Below the pieces are notes generated by a model. It saw only the letters and a program-made list of their open reading frames with translations, had not been told where the DNA came from and ran no database searches. Source: Streptomyces sp. GSL17-111 (GTDB lineage: Bacteria > Actinomycetota > Actinomycetes > Streptomycetales > Streptomycetaceae). Taken from it: DNA of 64,000 bases. Both the position numbers and the translations under genes were made by a program. The DNA lies in the NCBI RefSeq assembly GCF_037911585.1, contig NZ_JBAJNS010000001.1, forward strand, positions 4,573,501 to 4,637,500, given 5' to 3'. Position 1 is the stretch's first letter; the number at the start of each line of letters is the position of its first letter. This document shows positions 16,340-25,377 of this stretch, piece after piece.

Positions 16340-16966
16340 GTGTTGGAAACGCTGGGAACGTTGGTCTACGAACCGTGGATCTACGTGCTCGTCGTGCTCT
16401 CCGTCCTGTTGGACGTGTTCCTGCCCGTCCTGCCCAGCGGCATCCTCCTCATGACCGCCGCCACCGCGGCCGCCGCCGGGTTCGCCGACACCGTCGCCGT
16501 CGGCGCGGGCTCCCGGTTGCCCGAAACGTTCGTCCTGCTGCTGTGCGCCGCCGTCGCCTCCGTCCTCGGCGACCTGGCCGCCTTCGCCCTCGCCCGGCGC
16601 GGGGGTGAGCGGTTCGCCGCCGTCATGGCCCGCTCCGGCCAGCTGTCCTCGGCCCAGCGCAGGCTCGGCCACGCCCTGGGGCGGGGCGGCGGACCGCTGA
16701 TGGTGCTGGCGCGGTTCGCCCCGGCGGGGCGGACGGTGATGAGCATGGCGGCGGGCGCGACACGGCGTCAGGCCCGGACCTTCGCCGTGTGGTCGGCCGT
16801 GGCGGGCTTCGTCTGGGCCGGCTACAGCGTGGCCCTCGGCTACTTCGGGGGCCGGTTGTTCGGCGTCAGCTGGGGCGGCACCCTGCTCTCACTCGTCGCG
16901 CTGTGCGCGGCGGGCTCGCTGGCGGCCTTCCTGCTGCGCCGCCGCCCCGGCGCCACGCGCGGCTGA
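16340..16966 (+). CDS. DedA-like (SNARE-associated/VTT) membrane protein
   Basis: A 208-residue protein. It has a first re-entrant/membrane segment with VFLPVLPSGILLM. A conserved cytoplasmic stretch follows: GDLAAFALARRGGERF, then VLARFAPAGRTVMSMAAG, the F-x-P-x-x-R motif of DedA/VTT proteins near residue 135. Two further helices end in an Arg-rich tail. The start is the GTG at 16340, with GGGAG five bases upstream; the GTG at 16334 is an in-frame alternative. Family knowledge links these proteins to lipid scrambling and membrane homeostasis. Confidence 0.8.
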   Translation: MLETLGTLVYEPWIYVLVVLSVLLDVFLPVLPSGILLMTAATAAAAGFADTVAVGAGSRLPETFVLLLCAAVASVLGDLAAFALARRGGERFAAVMARSGQLSSAQRRLGHALGRGGGPLMVLARFAPAGRTVMSMAAGATRRQARTFAVWSAVAGFVWAGYSVALGYFGGRLFGVSWGGTLLSLVALCAAGSLAAFLLRRRPGATRG

Positions 16967-17034
16967 TCCGGCGCGCGCCGGACCCGCGCCACCGCCGCCC
17001 CGGGCGGCGGGCGCTCCCGTGCGAGGATGCCGCC

Positions 17035-17559
17035 ATGGGTGAGGAGAACTGGCGCTTCCGCGCCGAGGTCCCGGGCGACACGGTGGACGCCGCGACCGTC
17101 CGCCGCATCCTGCGGTCGGCGTTCGACACGCCGCACGAGGCCGAGCTCCTCGACGCGCTGCGCGGCGGCCCCGCCTGGCTTCCCGGCCTGTCGATGCTGG
17201 CGCAGACGCCCGAGGGCGAGCCGGTGGCGTACGTGCTGCTGAGCCGCTGTCACATCGCCTCCGCCGATGCGCTGGCGCTCGCCCCCTGCGGCACCGTCCC
17301 CGAACGGCAGGGCGGCGGCGTCGGGACGGCCCTCATCCGCGCGGCGCTGGACGCGGCGCGCAGGGCGGGGGAGAGCACGGTCGTCGTGCTCGGGCACCCC
17401 ACGTACTACCCGCGCTTCGGCTTCCGGCCGTGCGCGGACTTCGGGGTGACGCCCCCGCCCGGCCACGACTGGCCCACCGAGGCCTTCCTCGCGCTCGCCC
17501 TCGACGACGGGCCGGTCCCCGCCGGTGCCGTCAGGTACCCGGAGCCGTTCGGCCTCTGA
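17035..17559 (+). CDS. GNAT-family N-acetyltransferase (YhbS-like)
   Basis: A 174-residue protein. The acetyl-CoA loop is ERQGGGVGTALI near residue 95. VLGHPTYYPRFGF is the signature of the YhbS branch. A weak ribosome site (GAGG) precedes the ATG. The acceptor is unknown. Confidence 0.85.
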   Translation: MGEENWRFRAEVPGDTVDAATVRRILRSAFDTPHEAELLDALRGGPAWLPGLSMLAQTPEGEPVAYVLLSRCHIASADALALAPCGTVPERQGGGVGTALIRAALDAARRAGESTVVVLGHPTYYPRFGFRPCADFGVTPPPGHDWPTEAFLALALDDGPVPAGAVRYPEPFGL

Positions 17560-17709
17560 CACCCCGTCGCGCCCCTGCCGGCGACCGCCCACCGGAGCCG
17601 TCAACTCCGCTCGGGCCGGCCCCAACCCCCACTGGGCCGGGCGGGTTTCGGCTGGCACACTGGGCGCGTCGGGGGGAAGCGGGCACCGGATCACAGGGGG
17701 AATCACCGC

Positions 17710-18426
17710 ATGGCGAGGCACGGGTACGGACGGCGCACGAGGCTCCTACTCCGCCTGTCGGGCGCCGTGACGGCCGGAGGGCTCCTCGCGGCGCTGGCCG
17801 GCTGTTCGGACGGCCCGGACGCGGCCGCCCCGGCGGACGAGCAGCGGCCGTCCGCGTCCTCCTCGCCGTCGTCCTCGCCGTCCCCCTCGGCGTCTCCGGA
17901 GGAGGCGATCGAGACGCTGGCGGACCTGCGCGCCTTCTGCTACGAGCACGAGCGCGGCGGCCAGGGGTGGGACGCGGCGGCCGAGTACACCGGGCCGGGG
18001 CCGCACCCCATCGTCGTCCACGTGCTGGAGGACCGCTCGGACGTGGAGTTCGACGCCGACGTGGAGGACGGGTACGGGACGTACGAGAAGTGGCTTCCGG
18101 ACAGCCCCGAAGAGGCCCGGCTCGTCGCCTGCGCGCGGGGCAGGGAGACGGAGGAGCGCATCGGCACGTGCGAGTACAGCGACCGCATCGCCGCCCTGCA
18201 GGGCGAGGCGTACCCGCTCCACGCCCAGCCCTTCGAGGTCACCGTCCACGAGTTGCGCACCGGCCGTGAGGTGACGTCCTTCGACGTGGAGTCGGGGGAG
18301 ACCTGTCCGGGGTCCATCAAGACGGAGGGCATCCTGGGCGACGAACCGAGCCTGGTGTACGCGTCCTTCCCCGGCGCGGCTGTGGACGATCTGCTGGTCG
18401 ACCTGGTGAACGGGCCCGCCCGCTGA
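17710..18426 (+). CDS. Putative lipoprotein
   Basis: A 238-residue protein. The signal peptide ends in the lipobox LAGC (about residues 29-32), so it is anchored by lipidation of that Cys. A Ser/Pro linker (SSSPSSSPSPSAS) follows, then a globular domain of about 175 residues with four further cysteines (AFCYE, VACAR, GTCEY, ETCPG) that could form two disulphides. The domain is not recognised. The ATG is preceded by a GGGGG ribosome site. Confidence 0.75.
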   Translation: MARHGYGRRTRLLLRLSGAVTAGGLLAALAGCSDGPDAAAPADEQRPSASSSPSSSPSPSASPEEAIETLADLRAFCYEHERGGQGWDAAAEYTGPGPHPIVVHVLEDRSDVEFDADVEDGYGTYEKWLPDSPEEARLVACARGRETEERIGTCEYSDRIAALQGEAYPLHAQPFEVTVHELRTGREVTSFDVESGETCPGSIKTEGILGDEPSLVYASFPGAAVDDLLVDLVNGPAR

Positions 18427-18437
18427 GCGCGGGCCCG
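18411..18437 (+). terminator. Terminator overlapping the lipoprotein stop
   Basis: CGGGCCCGC (18411-18419) pairs with GCGGGCCCG (18429-18437), a 9-bp perfect stem whose loop contains the TGA stop. It faces the convergent monooxygenase gene. Confidence 0.6.
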
Positions 18438-18467
18438 TCCCGGGCCGGTGCGACCCCGCGAGCGCGG

Positions 18468-18794
18468 TCAGCCCTGCTTGGGCGCCGCCTGCTGCACGAC
18501 CTCGAAGGACCACAGCGTGGACCCGGCGGCGGCCGGCTTCTGCTGCGGGGCGTCCTCGCCGCCCCGCTGGTGCGCGGCCTTCATCGGGCCCTCCATCCAC
18601 GCCTGGAACGACGCCTCGTCCCGCCAGCGGGTGTAGACCAGGTACTGGTCCGTGCCCTCCACGGGGCGTAGCAGCTCGAACCACTCGAAGCCGTCGGAGC
18701 TCTCCACCGCTCCGGCCCGGGAGCCGAAGCGCTGCTCCAGGACCTCCCGCTGCTCCTCCGGGACGGACAGGACGTTGATCTTCACGATGCTCAT
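18468..18794 (-). CDS. Antibiotic biosynthesis monooxygenase (ABM) domain protein
   Basis: A 108-residue protein. MSIVKINVLSVPEEQREVLEQRF, with the later WFELLRPVEGTDQYLVYTRW and FQAWMEGPMKAAH, matches the dimeric alpha+beta barrel ABM family (including heme-degrading and quinone-monooxygenase members). Length and order are normal. The ATG start excludes an upstream Arg-rich frame. Substrate unknown. Confidence 0.85.
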   Translation of the reverse strand: MSIVKINVLSVPEEQREVLEQRFGSRAGAVESSDGFEWFELLRPVEGTDQYLVYTRWRDEASFQAWMEGPMKAAHQRGGEDAPQQKPAAAGSTLWSFEVVQQAAPKQG

Positions 18795-18939
18795 GTCCCC
18801 ATCCTGCCCCACCGTTGCGCCGTGCTCCCCCGCACCGTCGCTCAGGTGGCCCGGGGGCGTGCGGCGTCCGGGTGGAGAGCGAACAGGAGGGAAACGTCGG
18901 GGAGAATGACGCCCGACAGGACGTACGAACGGGGCGGGT

Positions 18940-21099
18940 GTGACGGCGGATACGGGAGAGCGGGCCGGTCGGCAGGCCTTCGGGGGCGCGACGCCCGCCG
19001 TCACGGTGCTGCTGTGGCTGCTGGCGGCGGCGCTGCTGGCACGGCAGGCGGTGGCGGTGCTGCGGCTGCCGCCCGAGCGGCGGCTGACGGACCTGTGGGC
19101 GTGGCTGGGGGAGCGCGGCGTCCTCAGCGGTGACGGATCGCTCTACGGCGACGGGAGCTTCACCGGCACGCCGCTGGCCGGGCTCGTCCTCAGACCCCTG
19201 GCCGGAGCCGGACAGGGGCTGGGCGTGGTGTGGACGGGGGCGACCCTGCTGCTCGTCGCGGGGGTCGCCGCGCTCGCCGTGCGGGCGCTGCCGGACGTGC
19301 GCGGGCGCCGGGTGGCGGCCGCGGCACTGCCGGTGGCCATCGCGGTGCTCATGCTCTCCACGCCCGTCCGCAACACCTTCTCCCTCGGGCAGACCAGCGT
19401 CCTGCCCGTGCTCCTGGTCCTCGCCGGGTTCCTCGGCGCCCGCCGCCGACCGGGCCTCGCCGGGGCGCTCGTCGGCTCCGCCGCCGCACTCCAGCCCCCG
19501 CTGCTGCTGTTCGCGGGCGCGCTGTGGGTGGCGGCGCGGACGGCCGGGCCGGCCCGGCCGTCCTGCGGCCGGGCGGCGGTGACGGCGGGCGGCGTCTTCG
19601 CCGTGGCGACGGTGCTGGCCTGGGCGGCGCGCCCGGCGGACTCGTGGGCGTACTGGGTGCACCACGTCGCCGGTGTCGGCCTGGGCGGCGCGTCGGACGG
19701 CCTGTCCAACCAGTCGCTGCACGGCCTGCTGCTGCGCCTCGGGCTGACCGGCCCGCTGGAGCTGGCGCTGTGGGCGGTGCTGGCCGCCGCGGTGGCGGTG
19801 CTCGGCCTGCGTCGCGCGGTCTTCTACGCCCGCGACGGCCAGTGGCTGCTGGCCGCCGCGATCACCGGCTGCGCCGCCGTCGCCGTCTCGCCGGTGGCCT
19901 GGCAGCACCAGCAGCTGTGGGTGCTGCTCGCCGCCGTGGGCCGGGTGGGCCGACGCCGGAGCGACCGCTACGTGTGGCCGGTGTTCGTCGTGCTGGTCAT
20001 GACGATGGACGCCGACGCGCTGGTGCCGCACATCCCCTGGCTCGCCCCGTTCGGCCAGAACGCACCCCTGTTGGCGGCCGTGCTGGCCGCCTGCGTGCTG
20101 CGGTTCGTTCCGCGCGGCTCCGTGCTGTGGGCGCGGCCGGAGCCCTCCGGCGTCCTCAGCCGCCCCAACCTGCTGCTGGAGCTGCTCCTCATCCGCGTCG
20201 GCTACTTCGTCTACTCCTGGGTGCGGTCCCTGGCCGCCGGAGGGCGCGGGACGGCCGAGGCGCACGGCGCGCAGATCCTGGCCCTCGAACGGCCGCTGGG
20301 CCTGGACGTCGAGCACGGCCTGAACCGGTTCGTGGCGGGCTCACGGGCGCTCACCGACGCGATGAACTTCTACTACGGCGCCTTCCACTTCCTGGTGCCG
20401 ATCGCCCTGCTCGTCGTCCTGTACCTGCGCCGCCCGCCCGCCTACCGCTGGGCCCGCACGGCGCTGTCCTTCGCGACGCTGTTCGGGCTCGTCGGCTTCT
20501 GGCTCTACCCGCTGGCGCCGCCCCGGCTCATGCCGGGGCTGGGCTACGTGGACACCGCGCACGGTCCGCAGGACTTCGACGACCCGGACTTCGGCGTCCT
20601 GACGGGCATCTCCAACCAGTACGCCGCGATGCCCTCGCTGCACGTCGGGTGGTCGCTGTGGGCGACGGTCGTCGTCCTGCGGCTCACGTCGAACCGGTGG
20701 CTGCGCATCGCGGCCGTCCTCTACCCGCTGCTGACGACCGTGGTGGTGATGGGCACGGCCAACCACTACCTGCTGGACGCGGTCGGGGGCGCCGCCGTCG
20801 TGGCCGCCGGTTTCGCGGCGGCGCACCGGTGGCACCGCCTCGCCGCGCGGCCCGCCGGGGAGCGGCCGGTGATACCGGCGCAGCGTGCGGCCGGCCCCGG
20901 CGGCCCGGGGAGCCCGGTCGCGTCACGGGCCGGGGCGCACGCGGTCACCGGCACCGGCGCCGTCCGCCGGCCGGAACGTCACCGCGGCGCCGAAGGCGGC
21001 CCGCCGGGTGGCGCGGCGCAGGGCGCGCAGGAGCGAGCCGCCGACGGTGAGGGTGAGGACGACGGTGAGCGCGGCCCGCGGCACGTCCCAGCCCAGTGA
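18940..21099 (+). CDS. Bifunctional GT87-type glycosyltransferase / PAP2 phosphatase membrane protein
   Basis: A 719-residue protein. Residues about 15-400 hold about ten hydrophobic segments of the GT87 (DUF2029, polyprenyl-phosphomannose-dependent mannosyltransferase) type, with an early extracytoplasmic loop. From about 405 a PAP2/inositolphosphotransferase-like domain follows: AAMPSLHVGWS near 563 holds the catalytic SxxH, and ANHYLLDAVGG near 607 the second His. Such fusions are known in actinobacteria and probably act on lipid-linked sugars. The last 60 or so residues overlap, antisense, the ECF S gene and look non-native. Start: GTG after a GGGG stretch. Confidence 0.8.
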   Translation: MTADTGERAGRQAFGGATPAVTVLLWLLAAALLARQAVAVLRLPPERRLTDLWAWLGERGVLSGDGSLYGDGSFTGTPLAGLVLRPLAGAGQGLGVVWTGATLLLVAGVAALAVRALPDVRGRRVAAAALPVAIAVLMLSTPVRNTFSLGQTSVLPVLLVLAGFLGARRRPGLAGALVGSAAALQPPLLLFAGALWVAARTAGPARPSCGRAAVTAGGVFAVATVLAWAARPADSWAYWVHHVAGVGLGGASDGLSNQSLHGLLLRLGLTGPLELALWAVLAAAVAVLGLRRAVFYARDGQWLLAAAITGCAAVAVSPVAWQHQQLWVLLAAVGRVGRRRSDRYVWPVFVVLVMTMDADALVPHIPWLAPFGQNAPLLAAVLAACVLRFVPRGSVLWARPEPSGVLSRPNLLLELLLIRVGYFVYSWVRSLAAGGRGTAEAHGAQILALERPLGLDVEHGLNRFVAGSRALTDAMNFYYGAFHFLVPIALLVVLYLRRPPAYRWARTALSFATLFGLVGFWLYPLAPPRLMPGLGYVDTAHGPQDFDDPDFGVLTGISNQYAAMPSLHVGWSLWATVVVLRLTSNRWLRIAAVLYPLLTTVVVMGTANHYLLDAVGGAAVVAAGFAAAHRWHRLAARPAGERPVIPAQRAAGPGGPGSPVASRAGAHAVTGTGAVRRPERHRGAEGGPPGGAAQGAQERAADGEGEDDGERGPRHVPAQ

Positions 21100-21804
21100 C
21101 GTGGCGAGCCAGTACGCGGTGAACCGGGCCAGGTTCTCCGCCGCCGGGTCGCCGGGGACGAAGGAGATGCCGGTGGCCAGCCCGGCGATGTAGGGCCAGC
21201 CCTGGAGGTTCATCACCAGCCCGTACGCCATCGCGGCGGGGGCGCCGTAGGCGGCGAGCAGCCACAGCTCGCGCCGTCCGCGCAGGGTGTGCGGGCGCGG
21301 CAGCAGGCCCGCGCCCATGGTGACCCAGCCGAGGGTGAGCATCTGGAAGGGCAGCCAGGGCCCGACCCCGCCGGTCAGGAGCGCCCCGGCGAACATCGAC
21401 AGGGCGCCCAGCACGAACCCGAAGCCGGGCCCGAGCACCCGCCCGGAGAGGATCATCAGGAAGAACATCGGCTCCAGCCCGGCCGTTCCGGCGCCGAGCG
21501 GACGCAGCGCGGCTCCGGCGGCGGCCAGCACGCCGAGCATGGCGACGGCCTTGGCGTCCATGCCGGAGTCCGCGACGGTGGCCACGACCACGGCCAGCAG
21601 CAGCGGCAGCAGCGCGGCGAAGAGCCAGGGCGCGTCGGCGGAGTGGGCGAGCCCGGAGGCGGAGTCGGCCAGCAGGGGCCAGCCGAACGCCACGACGCCC
21701 GTGGCCGAGACGAGGGCGAGGGCAGCCGCCGAGCGGGGGCCCAGCCGCACCGGACGGTCCTGCCGGCCGGTGCGCGCACGTGGGGTGTCGCCTCGCGCGG
21801 TCAC
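20923..21804 (-). CDS. ECF transporter substrate-binding (S) component, probably cobalamin-related
   Basis: A 293-residue protein with about six to seven membrane segments. The MFFLMILSGRVLGPGFGF and GALLTGGVGPWLPFQ region is typical of S components. It is fifth in a riboswitch-controlled operon. The GTG start overlaps the stop of the ATPase gene (GTGA), so they are coupled. The last 59 codons overlap the convergent GT87-PAP2 gene by 177 bp. The substrate is inferred from the cobalamin riboswitch upstream: cobalamin or a precursor. Confidence 0.82.
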   Translation of the reverse strand: MTARGDTPRARTGRQDRPVRLGPRSAAALALVSATGVVAFGWPLLADSASGLAHSADAPWLFAALLPLLLAVVVATVADSGMDAKAVAMLGVLAAAGAALRPLGAGTAGLEPMFFLMILSGRVLGPGFGFVLGALSMFAGALLTGGVGPWLPFQMLTLGWVTMGAGLLPRPHTLRGRRELWLLAAYGAPAAMAYGLVMNLQGWPYIAGLATGISFVPGDPAAENLARFTAYWLATSLGWDVPRAALTVVLTLTVGGSLLRALRRATRRAAFGAAVTFRPADGAGAGDRVRPGP

Positions 21805-23447
21805 GGCGCGCCCTCCAGGGCCCGCCGTACCTGCGCGACCGTCAGCCAGGGCTGGGGGGCGAGGATCTTGGCCGTCTGCGGGGAGAAGGCCGGTGAGGAG
21901 ACGACCACCTCGGCGGTCGGCCCGTCGGCGACGACCTCGCCCTGGGCCAGGACGAGCACGCGGTGCGCCAGCTCGGCGGCCAGCTCCACGTCGTGCGTGG
22001 CCAGGACGATGGCGTGGCCCCGGGCGGCCAACTCGCGCAGCACGGTGCCCAACCGGTGCTTGGCGGCGTAGTCCAGACCCCGGGTCGGCTCGTCGAGGAG
22101 GAGGAGTGGCGGGGCGGCGGTGAGGACGACGGCCAGCGCGAGGGCCAGCCGCTGTCCCTCGGACAGGTCGCGGGGGTGGAGGCCGTCGTCCACCCCGGGC
22201 AGCAGCTCGGCGACCAGGGAGCGGCAGGTGCCGGACGCCGCGGCGGCGTCGCGGTCGGCGTCCTCGCACTCGGCGGCCACGCTCTCGGCGCTGAGCAGGT
22301 CGCGGGGGTCCTGCGGGACGAGGCCGACGTGCCGCAGGAGCCGCCGGGGTTTGGTGCGGTGCGGGGTGTGGCCGCCGACGGAGACGCGTCCCCGGGCGGG
22401 CTCGTGCAGTCCCACCAGGGTGCGCAGCAGCGTCGACTTGCCCGAGCCGTTGCGGCCCATCAGCGCCACCGTCTCGCCCGGGCGCACGGTGAGGCCGACG
22501 TCGTGCAGGACCGTGCTGCGGCCCCGGCGGACGTCCACCCCCGTGACCTCGGCGACGGGCCCGGTGCCGGACGCGGCGACGGTTCCGGCGGCCGTGGCGC
22601 CCGGCGGCGCGTCGGACGGGCCGGGCGTGTGCGGCGCCAGCTTCTCCCGCAGCGGGCCCGCGCGGCGCCGGGCGTCCCGCACCGACAGCGGCAGCGGCCG
22701 CCACCCCGCGAGCCGGCCGAGTTCGACCACGGGCGGCCGGACGGGGGAGTCGGCCAGGAGCGCGGCGGGCGCCCCGAGTCTGGCGGGCGCGCCCCGTTCG
22801 GGCAGGAGCAGAACCTGGTCGGCGTACTGGACGACGCGTTCCAGCCGGTGTTCGGCCATGAGCACGGTGGTGCCGAGGTCGTGCACGAGGCGTTGCAGCA
22901 CGGCCAGCACCTCCTCGGCGGCGCCCGGGTCGAGCGCGGAGGTCGGTTCGTCGAGGACGAGGACCTTCGGGTGCGTGGTGAGGACCGAGCCGATCGCCAC
23001 CCGCTGCTGCTGGCCGCCCGAGAGGGTGGTGATGGCGCGGTCGCGCAGCTCCACCAGGCCGAGCAGGTCGAGCGTCTCCTCCACCCGGCGGCGCATCGTG
23101 GCCGGGGGCAGTCCGAGCGACTCCATGCCGTAGGCCAGCTCGTCCTCGACGGTGTCGGTGACGAAGTGCGCGAGCGGGTCCTGGCCGACGGTCCCCACGA
23201 CGTCGGCCAGCTCACGCGGCCGGTGGGTGCGGGTGTCGCGGCCGTCGACGGTGACCCGGCCGGTCAGCGTGCCGCCGGTGAAGTGCGGCACCAGGCCGCA
23301 CACCGCGTTGAGCAGGGTCGACTTGCCGACTCCGGACGGCCCGACGAGCAGCACCAGCTCGCCCTCGGGCACGGTGAGGTCGAGCCCCGACACGGCGGGC
23401 GCGGTGGCCTCCGCGTAGGTCACCCGGACGTTCTCGAAACGGATCAC
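21801..23447 (-). CDS. ECF transporter energy-coupling ATPase with two fused ABC domains
   Basis: A 548-residue protein. The first ABC domain has Walker A GPSGVGKST near residue 34, signature LSGGQQQR and Walker B VLVLDEPTS. The second has Walker A GRNGSGKST near residue 333, an atypical signature DLSEGQRLALA and Walker B LLLLDEPTR. This is the EcfA1/A2 pair fused into one chain, usual in actinobacteria. The GTG start follows GGAG and overlaps the T-component stop. It powers uptake together with the neighbouring T and S proteins. Confidence 0.92.
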   Translation of the reverse strand: MIRFENVRVTYAEATAPAVSGLDLTVPEGELVLLVGPSGVGKSTLLNAVCGLVPHFTGGTLTGRVTVDGRDTRTHRPRELADVVGTVGQDPLAHFVTDTVEDELAYGMESLGLPPATMRRRVEETLDLLGLVELRDRAITTLSGGQQQRVAIGSVLTTHPKVLVLDEPTSALDPGAAEEVLAVLQRLVHDLGTTVLMAEHRLERVVQYADQVLLLPERGAPARLGAPAALLADSPVRPPVVELGRLAGWRPLPLSVRDARRRAGPLREKLAPHTPGPSDAPPGATAAGTVAASGTGPVAEVTGVDVRRGRSTVLHDVGLTVRPGETVALMGRNGSGKSTLLRTLVGLHEPARGRVSVGGHTPHRTKPRRLLRHVGLVPQDPRDLLSAESVAAECEDADRDAAAASGTCRSLVAELLPGVDDGLHPRDLSEGQRLALALAVVLTAAPPLLLLDEPTRGLDYAAKHRLGTVLRELAARGHAIVLATHDVELAAELAHRVLVLAQGEVVADGPTAEVVVSSPAFSPQTAKILAPQPWLTVAQVRRALEGAP

Positions 23448-24673
23448 GGCGCGCTCCTTCGCGGCCTCGGGACGGACCGTGCCCGGGTCGTGGCCACCGG
23501 CGCCGGCGAGCGCCCGCTCTCCCCGGCGGACGCCGCGCCGGCCCGTTCGGCGGGCAGCGGGGCGACGAACGCGGGCAGCAGCCCGAGCAGACAGGCGGTC
23601 ACCGCGCCCACGGGCAGCGTCGGCGCGGTCAGCGGGACGGCGGGCGGCGTGAGGGCCGACGGGTCGGCCGCCGCGGCGGCGAGCACCCCGACGGCGACGG
23701 CCGCGCCCGAACCGGCCACCAGCCAGGCCCGCACGCCCCACCGGTCGGGGCGGTAGCGGGAACGGGCCGCGCGGCGTCCACCGAGGCGCAGCCCCACCAG
23801 CGCGGCGGCCAGCCCCAGCCCCAGCGCGGGGAGCGCGAACGCCGCGCCGTCCGCCGACAGCAGGCCGTAGGCCCCGACACACACGCCGAGCAGTCCGCCG
23901 AGCGTGCAGGCGGTCGTGGTGCGCCGGACGGCGGGTGACACCCGGGCGGTGCGGCCGTACCCGCGCGCGTCCATCGCGGCGGCCAGCGCGACCGAGCGTT
24001 CCAGCGCACCCTCCAGCACGGGCAGGGCCACCTGGAGGACGGACCGCACCCCCCGGTCGGGCCGCCCGCGCAGTCGCCGCGCGGCCCGGACCCGCCGCAC
24101 GTCGGCGACGAGGTTGGGGGCGAACGTCATGGCGACGACGACGGCGACCCCCGCCTCGTAGAGCGCGCCCGGCAGGGACTTGAGCAGCCGGGCCGGGCTG
24201 GCCAGGGCGTTGGCCGCGCCGACGCAGACGAGCAGCGCCGCCAGCCGCATCCCGTCCCGGAACGCGAAGGCCATCCCCTCCGCCGTGACCCGCCCGCCGA
24301 TCCGTACGCCCTGGGCCCAGTCGGGCAGCGGGACCTCGGGCAGCGTGAACAGCACCCGGGTGCCGCCCACCGGCGAGCCCAGCAGCACGGCGAACAGCAG
24401 CCGCATGGCCAGCACGGCCAGCCCCAGCAGCAGGAAGACCCCGTAGGAGCGGGCCCACGGGGCGTCGGTGCGCCGGGACGTCACGACGTACCCGGCCACC
24501 ACCACCAGCAACGCCAGGAGCAGGGGGTTCGTGGTGCGGGAGGCCGCCGCCGCCAGCCCCAGCGCCCACAGCCACCAGGCGCCCGCGTGCAGGGCGTTGG
24601 TGCGGTTCGCCAGCGGGGCGCGCAGTGCGGCCAGCGGCGCGGGGCGGGGCACCGTGAGCGGGCCGGGGGTCAT
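23444..24673 (-). CDS. ECF transporter transmembrane (T) component
   Basis: A 409-residue protein. An N-terminal ALHAGAWWLWALGLAAAAS segment is the usual CbiQ/EcfT first helix. The coupling helices carry AAMDARGYGRTARV near residue 245, the first A-R-G motif that docks onto the ATPases. Extra hydrophobic C-terminal segments make it longer than typical EcfT. Start and stop overlap its neighbours (ATGA, GTGA), so translation is coupled. Confidence 0.88.
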   Translation of the reverse strand: MTPGPLTVPRPAPLAALRAPLANRTNALHAGAWWLWALGLAAAASRTTNPLLLALLVVVAGYVVTSRRTDAPWARSYGVFLLLGLAVLAMRLLFAVLLGSPVGGTRVLFTLPEVPLPDWAQGVRIGGRVTAEGMAFAFRDGMRLAALLVCVGAANALASPARLLKSLPGALYEAGVAVVVAMTFAPNLVADVRRVRAARRLRGRPDRGVRSVLQVALPVLEGALERSVALAAAMDARGYGRTARVSPAVRRTTTACTLGGLLGVCVGAYGLLSADGAAFALPALGLGLAAALVGLRLGGRRAARSRYRPDRWGVRAWLVAGSGAAVAVGVLAAAAADPSALTPPAVPLTAPTLPVGAVTACLLGLLPAFVAPLPAERAGAASAGESGRSPAPVATTRARSVPRPRRSAP

Positions 24674-25377
24674 GACCGCCGACGCCGCCGGGCCTGCCAG
24701 GCCGCCGCACCGCCGAGGAGGAGGACGGCCCCGCCCCCGTACACCAGCCCGAACGGGACGCCGTCCTCCCCGGCCGGACCGGACGGCTCGTCCCCGGCGC
24801 CGTCGGCGGCGTCGGCCCCGTCCGTGCCGTCCGCCCCGGCACGCGGCGCCGAGGCGTCGACCTCGGGGCCGCACTCCGTGGCCGGGTACCCCGCCACGGC
24901 GCACAGCAGCGCCGACGCGTCGTAGCGCAGGGGCGGCGCGGTGGCGGCGAGGGCGTCGCCCACCGAGGCGTCCGGCGCGACGGCGGCGCAGACCTCCCAC
25001 GGCTCGGGCGGCGTCTCGCCCTCGGGCGCGTCCGCCGGGGTGCCGGGGTCGATCACGAGCGCCACCCGCTTGCGCCCCTCGCGCGGCGGGGTGTCGGCGC
25101 AGACGGCCTCGAAGCCGTCGCGCTGGCGTGGCCGCGCGGCGTTCTCGGAGTTCTCGGTCACCGCGAACCGGAGCCCCACCACCGCGCCGTCGGCCGGACG
25201 CAGGGTGGCCGGGCCCTGGGTGGCGTAGGCCCAGTCGGACCGGTCGTCCTCGCGCGTCCAGAACGACCAGTACCGGTAGCCCTCCGCGTGCGCGGGGGTG
25301 GCGCCGAGCAGGAGCAGCAGGACGCCACCGAGCACGCCCGCGAGCGCGGCGGCGGCCGAGGCGCGGACGCGGCCCAT
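24670..25377 (-). CDS. SCO2322-type secreted, membrane-anchored protein of the ECF operon
   Basis: A 235-residue protein. The signal peptide ends ATPAHA-EGY. The mature domain begins YRYWSFWTREDDRSDWAYA and ends near a Cys pair (ECGPEV). It is followed by a Gly/Asp-rich linker and a C-terminal helix (FGLVYGGGAVLLLGGAAAW) with an Arg tail. So it is displayed outside and anchored by its C-terminus. The YWSFW...GAVVGLRFAV core recalls the DUF4430-type beta domain of transcobalamin (inference). It occurs in streptomycetes beside ECF genes. Its start overlaps the upstream stop (TGATG). Confidence 0.78.
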   Translation of the reverse strand: MGRVRASAAAALAGVLGGVLLLLLGATPAHAEGYRYWSFWTREDDRSDWAYATQGPATLRPADGAVVGLRFAVTENSENAARPRQRDGFEAVCADTPPREGRKRVALVIDPGTPADAPEGETPPEPWEVCAAVAPDASVGDALAATAPPLRYDASALLCAVAGYPATECGPEVDASAPRAGADGTDGADAADGAGDEPSGPAGEDGVPFGLVYGGGAVLLLGGAAAWQARRRRRS

